From the NCBI GenBank assembly GCA_003505715.1, contig DNXU01000179.1, positions 1-30,473 on the forward strand: a DNA stretch of 30,473 nt, given 5' to 3'. This stretch comes from Cyanobacteria bacterium UBA8803 (GTDB lineage: Bacteria; Cyanobacteriota; Cyanobacteriia; Cyanobacteriales; Coleofasciculaceae). The position numbers and the translations under genes were made by a program. Positions 1-7,600 of the stretch are shown piece after piece (within the stretch, counting starts at the first letter, position 1; each line of letters opens with the position of its first letter). Below the pieces are notes generated by a model, which searched no databases, was not told where the DNA came from, and saw only the letters and a program-made list of their open reading frames with translations.

Positions 1-242
1 GCAGGCATTTAGGAAATTGGTATAAGACACTGCCATTCCACATCGTACCCCCAGGAGGAAAGCTTTTTAAGGATTCCAGCGAAGTAGAGGCGGAGGTTTT
101 AAGTCGAAGTCGATTAAGGTTAACCCAGGAACAGCAGGAGAGATGGTTTAACCTTCTGTATGAGGTGGTGGTATTGATCGAGGTCAATGTTGATATTGAT
201 TTTCCCAGAGATAGAATCAACACCGGAGAAATAGCCGCTTAA
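1..242 (+). CDS. 3' end of an unrecognised protein (partial)
   Basis: An open frame enters from the left edge and ends at a TAA at 240-242, giving 79 residues of a truncated C-terminus (first full codon at 3). The visible part is charged and soluble, with an amphipathic stretch around RLTQEQQERWFNLLYEVV and an acidic tail. No signal peptide, membrane segment or catalytic motif is visible, and I do not recognise the family. It has the same strand and similar base use as the next gene, 61 bp downstream. The frame is open from the edge to the stop, but with only 79 residues the call rests on codon-like composition alone. Confidence 0.5.
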   Translation, partial: RHLGNWYKTLPFHIVPPGGKLFKDSSEVEAEVLSRSRLRLTQEQQERWFNLLYEVVVLIEVNVDIDFPRDRINTGEIAA

Positions 243-303
243 ACTCTTACTCTCCCTAATCAAGGTTAAAATTGTAACATCAACTTACAAAACTAGGATA
301 AAA

Positions 304-942
304 ATGGTACAGGCCAAACCCATATCAAAAACCATCACTAGCCTAGATGACCTTGAAGAAAGATTTAATCTCCGTCCTACAGGAAACGAACAATTCTTCC
401 CAGAGTGGCATCAAGAATTACCCGAATTAATCGACTCGGAAATAGCCACATTAGACCAAATTAGAAATCGATTTTTGCGCCATCGAAAACGCGGTTCTTT
501 AGCAGAAGGAACCATCAATCACTTAGTCATCGCCCCCTTATTAACCCTAGCCGCTTTATACGACGAACCCTTTTTCGTCACTACAGAACCCGAAGTTGAA
601 CTCCTGCTAGAAGACAAAGACGAATTACTCAGAGGACGCATCGACACCCTAATTATTCAACAGCAACTCTGGGTATTAGTCGTCGAATCCAAATCAACCA
701 TCGCCTTCTCCGTCGCCTTACCCCAAGCCCTCACCTACATGATGGGAAACCCCAACCCACAACGCCCCATCTATGGATTAATCACCAATGGTGATGAATT
801 TCAATTCATTAAACTCTTGATTCAAGATAACCCTCAATACGACTTATCTAATATCTTCTCCCTGCTTCTTCCGCACCGCAATCAACTTTATGACATCATG
901 CGTGTTCTGAAACAAATTAGACAAATCATGCTGCACAACTGA
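304..942 (+). CDS. PD-(D/E)XK nuclease-fold protein, type I restriction HsdR-N-like, stand-alone
   Basis: A 212-residue soluble protein with the layout of the PD-(D/E)XK fold found at the N-terminus of type I restriction HsdR subunits. E68 lies in the first helix (AEGTINHLVIAPLL), D114 in a beta strand (RGRIDTLII), the E-x-K pair is E128 and K130 (VLVVESKS), and Q141 follows in the next helix (ALPQALTYM). The glutamine after ExK is common in this superfamily. Homologues in cyanobacteria are usually labelled 'restriction endonuclease subunit R', but there is no helicase domain and no DNA methylase or specificity subunit nearby. Nuclease activity is therefore plausible, while a restriction role is not shown. 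AGGA at 295-298, five bases before the ATG, supports the start. The next gene, 58 bp downstream, has the same fold. Confidence 0.75.
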   Translation: MVQAKPISKTITSLDDLEERFNLRPTGNEQFFPEWHQELPELIDSEIATLDQIRNRFLRHRKRGSLAEGTINHLVIAPLLTLAALYDEPFFVTTEPEVELLLEDKDELLRGRIDTLIIQQQLWVLVVESKSTIAFSVALPQALTYMMGNPNPQRPIYGLITNGDEFQFIKLLIQDNPQYDLSNIFSLLLPHRNQLYDIMRVLKQIRQIMLHN

Positions 943-1000
943 GCTGATTAATCTCATTGAGCCTTAATAGTTAACAAACAAGCCAAAAAAGTCAGATGAT

Positions 1001-1612
1001 ATGGCATACAGTGACTTCACCCTAGATAAAGTGGTAAAAACCTTTGACTTAACTATTTTAGATAAAGTCAAAATGTTTTCATCTACACCAGAAGTAGAAT
1101 GCAGTAATTACCTAACAGAAACTCTAGACTATAACGTACCGTTAGCACTAGCAAGCAATACAGAAAAATCACGCTCTGAGATGATTATCGCACCAATTTT
1201 AATCGAACTCAGAAAACAGTTACACCAAAGTATCAGTTTATTTTCTGGCGTAGAGTTTAACGTCGAACCTGCCCAAGGGTTAAATGGAAATTGCGACTTT
1301 CTGATCAGCCGTTCCCCAGAACTGTTGCTCGTTACTGCACCCGTTACTGTCATTGTTGAGGCAAAAAAGGAAAATCTCAACGCTGGCTTAGGGCAATGTA
1401 TAGCTGAAATGTTAGCCGCTCAAATTTTTAATGAACGCGAAGGTAATAAAATCAAGACAATTTACGGGGTTATAACAACAGGCAGTATATGGAAATTTCT
1501 AAAATTAGAAGAGCAAATGGTTGAAATAGATTTAGGAGAGTATTTTCTTAACAACGTCAATAAAATTTTGGGAATTTTAGCCTACGGTATTAACGAATCA
1601 ATGGCAGATTGA
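1001..1612 (+). CDS. second PD-(D/E)XK nuclease-fold protein, stand-alone
   Basis: A 203-residue soluble protein with the same active-site order as its upstream neighbour but little direct sequence similarity: E60 in a helix ([13 protein letters not shown]), D99 after a glycine turn (GNCDFLIS), E120 and K122 (VIVEAKKE), then Q132 in the following helix (GLGQCIAEM). The C-terminal part ([19 protein letters not shown]) matches in layout the IYGLITNGDEFQFIKL strand-turn-strand of the neighbour, so both probably share one core fold. The start is the ATG at 1001; no strong Shine-Dalgarno is visible. The gene ends 58 bp before the convergent larE. Substrate and role are unknown; a degenerate or regulatory nuclease domain is possible, though all core acidic and basic residues are intact. 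Confidence 0.72.
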   Translation: MAYSDFTLDKVVKTFDLTILDKVKMFSSTPEVECSNYLTETLDYNVPLALASNTEKSRSEMIIAPILIELRKQLHQSISLFSGVEFNVEPAQGLNGNCDFLISRSPELLLVTAPVTVIVEAKKENLNAGLGQCIAEMLAAQIFNEREGNKIKTIYGVITTGSIWKFLKLEEQMVEIDLGEYFLNNVNKILGILAYGINESMAD

Positions 1613-1670
1613 CACTCCCCTCCATCCAAAAACAAATTTACGTTGTTTCAGCCCACGAAAAATCAAGCTT

Positions 1671-2504
1671 TCACCCCAGTTTGACAGCAGAGGGATAGTT
1701 TGGTATCAAGATCTGATTTAACTTGCCACTGCGGAATCCTTCTAAATCCAGGGTAACGTAGATAAAGCCGAACTCTTGAAATGCTGATACTAATGTAGGT
1801 AAATCAGTGGTTAAGACAAACTCCTTAATGTGTTCTGGGGGTAGCTCAATTTTAGCTGTGTCCCTTTCGGAACGAACTCGGAGATTGGTAAAACCTAACC
1901 GCCGCAAATATATCTCAGCACGCCCCACCCGTTGCAGTTTACTAATGGTAATTTCTTCTCCGTAGGGAAAGCGGGAACTTAAACAAGGTTGAGCAGGTTT
2001 ATCCCACCAAGGCAGTCCCAAGTGTTTAGCTAATTGACGCACTTCTACTTTGGTTACCCCTACTTCCGCTAAAGGCGATCGCGCCCCTCTTTCTTTGGCT
2101 GCTTTAATTCCCGGACGATAATCCCCTAAATCATCGGCATTTACTCCATCCACGACATAGGGATAACCCCGTTGCACTGCCAAAGGTTTCAGGGTGTCGT
2201 GAAGTTCGCTTTTGCAAAAATAGCAGCGGTTGACTGGGTTAGCGGTGTAATTGGGATTATCCATTTCATAGGTTTGAACTACCTCATGCACAATTCCGAT
2301 TGCCGCAGCTTGGATACGGGCATCTTCTAAATCTTCCGGCAATAGTGACGGAGATTGAGCCGTGACAGCCAAAGCGCGATCGCCTAAAACTTCATAAGCG
2401 ATCTTAGCCACCAAGGTACTATCAATACCGCCAGAATAGGCAATCAATGCCCACTCCATCTCGGCAAATATTGTTTTCAGTTGTTCTAGTTTTTGTTCTA
2501 GCAT
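1671..2504 (-). CDS. larE: LarE, ATP-dependent sulfur insertase for the nickel-pincer nucleotide cofactor
   Basis: A PP-loop ATP pyrophosphatase: the loop SGGIDS is at residues 24-29, followed by the LarE-typical regions NRCYFCKSELHD, DGVNADDLGDYRPG and KPAQPCLSSRFPYGE. LarE adenylates the carboxylates of the pyridinium biscarboxylate mononucleotide precursor and inserts sulfur, yielding the cofactor of lactate racemase LarA and related enzymes. C174 matches in position the sacrificial cysteine of Lactobacillus LarE; C94 and C97 add a CxxC, the three-cysteine pattern of LarE proteins that carry a [4Fe-4S] cluster. I place the start at the ATG at 2504 (277 residues, the usual length). The frame runs open to 2654, but those 50 residues are Gln/Asn/Thr/Pro repeat encoded by the upstream heptamer array. 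No larA, larB or larC is present in the window. Confidence 0.9.
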   Translation of the reverse strand: MLEQKLEQLKTIFAEMEWALIAYSGGIDSTLVAKIAYEVLGDRALAVTAQSPSLLPEDLEDARIQAAAIGIVHEVVQTYEMDNPNYTANPVNRCYFCKSELHDTLKPLAVQRGYPYVVDGVNADDLGDYRPGIKAAKERGARSPLAEVGVTKVEVRQLAKHLGLPWWDKPAQPCLSSRFPYGEEITISKLQRVGRAEIYLRRLGFTNLRVRSERDTAKIELPPEHIKEFVLTTDLPTLVSAFQEFGFIYVTLDLEGFRSGKLNQILIPNYPSAVKLG

Positions 2505-2507
2505 TTG

Positions 2508-2656
2508 TTGTTGGTTGTTGGTTGTTTGTTGTTGGTTGTTTGTTGTTGGTTGTTGGTTGTTGGTTGTTTGTTGTTGGTTGTTTGTTGTTGGTTGTTTGTT
2601 ATTGGTTGTTGGTTGTTCGGGAATTTTATGCGATGAACAATTAACAACTAACAATG
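2508..2656. repeat. bipartite heptamer repeat element between the ABC ATPase gene and larE
   Basis: Sixteen heptads in strict 7-nt phase occupy 2508-2619 (+ strand TTGTTGG or TTGTTTG with few variants), then a 16-bp unique core, then AACAATT, AACAACT and AACAATG at 2636-2656. The two arms are complementary in style (T/G-rich left, A/C-rich right). In larE mRNA the long A/C arm lies directly before the start codon, with no Shine-Dalgarno, and the short T/G arm begins seven bases after the ABC stop codon. Heptanucleotide tandem repeats (STRR) are known from cyanobacterial genomes. Confidence 0.9.
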
Positions 2657-2663
2657 AACTCTC

Positions 2664-4559
2664 TTATCGTCCCTGTTTTTGGGTTTGAATTCTTTCTAAG
2701 CTGCCCGTTGGGATTGAGGCAATTAGGTGGCGGGTGTATTCTTTTTGGGGTTCTTGGTAAATTTTCTCAGCTGAGTCAATTTCTTCAATTTTGCCTTTGT
2801 TCATGACCATAATGCGATCGCTCATGAACTTGACTACGCTCAAATCATGGGAAATAAAGATGTAGGTCAGATTGTACTTAGTTTGTAACTTTTTCAGCAA
2901 ATTGAGAACTTCTGCCTGCACTGATACATCTAGGGCAGAAACGGATTCATCGCAGATAATTAATTTGGGATTGGGTTGGAGAGATAGTGCCCTGGCAATA
3001 CAAACTCGCTGGCGCTGGCCACCAGATAATTGGTGGGGATAGCGGTCGATCCAGTTGGGATCTAGTCCTACGTCTCTGAGCATATCGGCTGCACGCTGGC
3101 GGCGTTCCCGGTTGTTTTTGCCCCAGCGGTGAATTAAGAGTGGTTCCATTACCGCTTCGCCAATTTTCATGCGCGGGTCGAGGGAACTAAAGGGATTTTG
3201 GAAAACAATTTGCATCTCCCGCCGCAATTGCCGCAATTGGCGATCTTTAATAGTGGTGATACTTTGACCTTCAAATTTCACTTCACCGCCCATTGGTTCT
3301 ATTAATCGCAGCAACGTTCGTGCTAGGGTCGATTTACCGCAGCCTGATTCTCCCACTAGCCCTAAGGTTTCGCCTTGGAACACTTCAAAGGAAACGTCGT
3401 TCACCGCCATGAGGTAGCGTTTTGTCCCGCCGAACATGCCTCGTACTGGAAAGCCTACTCGCAGATCGCTTACTTCTAGGAGGGGAGAAGAGGAGGGGGT
3501 GAAGTTTTGTTGACTTTCTCCGACTCCTGGTTCTTCACTTGCCAATTTCCCATTCGGCGATTTTTCCCGAATCTCGATTTGTCCGTCAGGAGTGGTTACT
3601 TCTTCCATGAAGTCAGAAACGGTGGGTAAGTATTGCTGGTTTCTTTCCAAAGTAGGGCGACAAGCCAATAAACCCTTGGTATACGGATGCTTGGGGTCAG
3701 AAAAAATCTGCAACACATCACCGCTTTCGACAATTTCTCCCCGATACATTACCGCCACGGTATCGGCAATTTCGGCGATTACTCCCAAATCGTGACTGAT
3801 AAAAATCAACGACATCCCACGAGTGTCGCGCAACTCCCTGAGCAAATCGAGAATTGTTGCCTGTACGGTAACATCAAGGGCGGTGGTAGGTTCGTCAGCA
3901 ATTAATATATCAGGGTTGCAGGAAATTGCCATAGCTATCATCACCCGCTGGAGTTGACCGCCGGATAATTCATGAGGATAGCGCTTGAGTATTGCCTGTT
4001 TTTGCAGGTTAATTTGATGGTCGAGTTCATTTACCTGCGGTTGTGGTTTGTCGGGGTTCTCTTTCCTAAATTCTTCGAGGTACTGCTGCTTCAAGCCTTC
4101 ATCATTAGCGAGGAGTTTGACTTCTTGGAGACGAGCAATAGCCTGACGCCGTGCTTCGGTTGGGGAAATATTCTGATGTTGTAAAATTGCTTCGGTCAGC
4201 TGGAACCCGATGCTGTAGACGGGGTTAAGGGAACTCATCGGTTCCTGGAAAATCATGGCGATTTTGCCTCCCCGATAGGACTGCTTGCCCTTTTCGCTTA
4301 ACTCAAGCAAATCGATGGGTTCTGAATTAGCTGCTGCGGAACGGAAGTAAATTACTCCCTGAGTAATCTTACCTGGGGGAGGCACCAAACCCATCAAGGC
4401 GAGTGCAGTTACCGATTTGCCCGAACCCGACTCGCCCACAATGCCTAGAGTTTGCCCGCGCTTGAGCTGGAAGTCAATATCATTGACAGCCAAGACTTGT
4501 TTTTCATCGGTTTGGAATTGGACTTGTAGGTTGCGAACGTCGAGAACGGTATCAGTCAT
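2664..4559 (-). CDS. fused double ATP-binding subunit of a Dpp/Opp/Nik-type ABC transporter
   Basis: Two complete ABC ATPase modules lie in one chain. The first has Walker [10 protein letters not shown]-loop [10 protein letters not shown], signature LSGGQ and Walker [13 protein letters not shown]. The second has [23 protein letters not shown] and [12 protein letters not shown]. The [12 protein letters not shown] sequences after the Q-loops and the lengthy C-termini ([12 protein letters not shown]) mark the peptide/nickel (DppDF, OppDF, NikDE, GsiA) class. It would energise import of oligopeptides, glutathione or a metal complex from the inner face of the plasma membrane; no permease or binding protein is adjacent, so substrate is open. 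The start chosen is the ATG at 4559 (MTDTVLDV); an upstream in-frame TTG at 4577 is less likely. The kinase/cyclase gene lies 110 bp upstream on the same strand and larE follows. Confidence 0.88.
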   Translation of the reverse strand: MTDTVLDVRNLQVQFQTDEKQVLAVNDIDFQLKRGQTLGIVGESGSGKSVTALALMGLVPPPGKITQGVIYFRSAAANSEPIDLLELSEKGKQSYRGGKIAMIFQEPMSSLNPVYSIGFQLTEAILQHQNISPTEARRQAIARLQEVKLLANDEGLKQQYLEEFRKENPDKPQPQVNELDHQINLQKQAILKRYPHELSGGQLQRVMIAMAISCNPDILIADEPTTALDVTVQATILDLLRELRDTRGMSLIFISHDLGVIAEIADTVAVMYRGEIVESGDVLQIFSDPKHPYTKGLLACRPTLERNQQYLPTVSDFMEEVTTPDGQIEIREKSPNGKLASEEPGVGESQQNFTPSSSPLLEVSDLRVGFPVRGMFGGTKRYLMAVNDVSFEVFQGETLGLVGESGCGKSTLARTLLRLIEPMGGEVKFEGQSITTIKDRQLRQLRREMQIVFQNPFSSLDPRMKIGEAVMEPLLIHRWGKNNRERRQRAADMLRDVGLDPNWIDRYPHQLSGGQRQRVCIARALSLQPNPKLIICDESVSALDVSVQAEVLNLLKKLQTKYNLTYIFISHDLSVVKFMSDRIMVMNKGKIEEIDSAEKIYQEPQKEYTRHLIASIPTGSLERIQTQKQGR

Positions 4560-4669
4560 GGTAATCAAAGACCGCAATAACTAGAGATTGTAACAACAGT
4601 CTCGAAGCTTACCTTATTAATCAAGGGGCTATTTGGGGAGAATTTCCCAACGATAGCAGCCTCGATCCC

Positions 4670-7600
4670 TCATGTCATCTGCTGCTGACACTGTTCGAGA
4701 TAGGTTAGAGTGACCCGATCCTCTGGGTTTATCTGTAGGCATTGAGTAAACTTTTGGGCTGCTTCTGAGATGCGATCGCGATAATATAGCAGCAAACCCT
4801 CCTCAAATAATGTTTTCGAGGCTAACTTCGCCTCTCGGATTTCAGGAGAATCGCCGTCAAAGACCTCAAAGACTGCCACAGCTTGTGATTTGCCCTGCAC
4901 TTTCACCTTATCTATCAGGCGAAGGTTATAGGCAGTGGGGTTGTGCAAACGGGCAAAGGTGTGGTGAGAGATTAATAACGAGACGCCATACTCTTTGGTT
5001 AAGCTTTCCATGCGAGAGGCTAAATTCACGGCATCGCTAATTACCGTGCTATTCATCCGATTTTGTCCTCCGACAGTTCCCAGCATCAAGGAACCGGTAT
5101 TGATGCCAATACCAATTTTAATCGGCAGGTAGCCTTGCTGGTGGCGGTGTTCGTTGTAGCGAGTGAGTCGATGTAACATGGCAATTCCGGCTTGCACGGC
5201 ATCATCAGCTGCACCACTGAATAAGGCCATAATCGCATCGCCAATGTACTTATCGATAAAACCGTGATTTTCTGCGATCGCTGGCTCCATGCGACTGAGA
5301 TAGGAGTTGATAAATTTAAAATTGTCGGCAGGTGTCATGGTTTCCGATAGGGTGGTGAAGGAGCGAATATCGGAAAATAGTACGGACATCTCCCGGTGGA
5401 CTTGGTCGCCTAATTTAACATCTACAATACTCTCTTTATTTAAAAATTGGAGAAACTGATGGGGAACAAAGCGTTCGTAAGCCTGATTGAGTTCGGCCAT
5501 TTGCTGGTAAAAGCGGGCATTTTGAATGGAAATAGCTGCCTGTGCCGATAGCAGATTCAATAATTCCAATCTCTTGGGTGTAAACGCTCCTAGGGTGAGG
5601 TTATTTTCTAAATAGACAATGCCGCTGAGTTGACCTTGATTTAGTAAAGGCGCACAGAGAATCGATTTAGGCTGATTCTTCTTAATGTAAGGATCGTGGC
5701 TAAACTGCTCCTCATGGATAGCATCTGCCAATACGACTGTTTCTTTAGTACGGACTACATAGTTGATAATTGCGACTGACAATGACTGAGCATTTTGGAT
5801 AGGCAAGGACTGCAACACCTTAACCTTATTGCACTCGGTACAGGTTTCCTGAACCACATCGACTGAACCTTCTGCTTCAATCAACAGTTGGCTCTTGGTT
5901 TCTAAAATCAAAAATCCCTTTTGCGCTCCTGCATTCTCGATGAGAATCTTCATCAATGAGGCTAGCAACTTATCCAGTACGATTTCCCCCGAAATGGTTT
6001 GCGCTGCTTTCATTACCGTCTGCAAATCCAGTGCTTCTGAACTATCCTTCTCAGTACTGCTGGTAATGGTAAACCTAGAGGGATTTTGTGGAATGGCTCC
6101 GCTACGGTTGACTTGAGAATTTCCTAACAGCAATTGAGGGTGAGTTTCCTCTAAATGCTTGACTTTAGCTGTGGCTCCCCAGCGATGATACCCATAGTGA
6201 GCGTTTTGCATGTAACTTTGGGCAATTTCTTGCCGCCCTAAGGCAAGATAGAATGCAGCAGCCCGTTCGTAAGCTAGTGCTTCTTCCTGGATGTACCCCT
6301 GCTCTCTAGCTCCTTGAATGGCGCGATCGTAATACTCCATTGCCTTAACGATTTTACCCTGTACCCTAGCGCGTTCAGCCTCTACAAGCTCGTACTTATG
6401 CTGGAAGTTTGAGGGTGCATGGTATGCCCATTGACTCATTATTTTCTGATGCCGGGTAACTTTGGCTAGATAGCGTTTTCGCTCCGTTTTACTAGCATTG
6501 GCACAAAGAGCTAGGAGGGCTAAAGAATAGTATAAATTGTATAAGACACTATTTAATAATCCCCGCACTCCATTAATGTATTTTTCAGCTAAAGCAGCGT
6601 GCTGGACAGAGGAGCTATAGTCGTTAAATAGATAACAGACTAAAAATTTGGCAAAATAAGCTGATACTATCGATAATTTGTTATGGCTTTGGTAGGCTAA
6701 CTGTAAATAATCATTAATCTTTTCTAGGTTTATTCCTAATTCTAGTTGAGAGTTTGCTCTTAAACTCAAAACTAATTGATGCCAAATTTGGATATAACTA
6801 TATTGAAACTCTTGTTTAAAGTTTTGATTCATAGCCAGATGCTGGCATTGCTTATCCTCAACATCTTCTAAGGACTGCCCGACAAAAAAAGAGTAAGTGC
6901 AGTAATTGACTGTACAATGACCAGCATATTCTATATCGCCATTTTCCATAGCTAGTTTAATCGTTGCCAGCAAAGAATTGAGGGTTTTCTTGGCAGGTTC
7001 CTTCCAGGGTCTAACAAAGGCATTGAATTGCTGATATACTCTAGCTTTAATGTCCTTAGCATGAAATCGCTCCACTAACTTTAACGCCAGTTGGCCAAAT
7101 CTATATCCATACTCGATAGTTTCCGGCGTTCCACATAAAAGCAAACTATAAACACTATAGGCATAAGCAGCGAGGGACGAATTCCCATAACGGATACAGA
7201 GATTTACCATGGTGAAGATGAACGATGGCAAAATTGAGGGATTGGCAATATAAGCAGGAGCCATGACGCTCATTAAAATCCGCAGTGCTGCCAGTTGAGC
7301 CGGGTCGGTCATTTCTGGTAGATTGAGTAAATCTTCAACGCTTAGCTCGGGCGGGGAATCTTGGGATAGCGATACTTCCAGCATCTGTAGAACTTGCAGT
7401 GCCGTATCTATCGCTTCTAGCATTTGGTTTTGAGATATATAAAAGAGGATGGTTATCTCATACACTTTGACTTTGTGCAGGTAGTTGGTAGCCTGTTTCA
7501 GGACAATGTCTGCCAGAGTAGCTGCCTGCTCAAAGCGAGTGGTTAGGTAGGCGGCTTCTACGGCTTCAACATACAAGTTGAGCGTTAGCTCATACTGAAC

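Noticed and set aside
304..1612. Complete restriction-modification system
   Set aside because: Two nuclease-fold proteins are present but no DNA methylase; the methyltransferases at 27510 and 28467 have small-molecule type motifs and lack DNA methylase catalytic motifs.
2447..2644. Open frame of 65 residues, plus strand, Val/Leu/Cys-rich and membrane-like
   Set aside because: It is the translation of the T/G heptamer array, which has no stops in this strand. There is no ribosome binding site and it lies antisense to larE.
2664..4559. Nickel importer ATPase serving LarE
   Set aside because: The ABC class also covers peptide and glutathione importers, and no permease or binding protein is adjacent; motifs alone cannot assign nickel.
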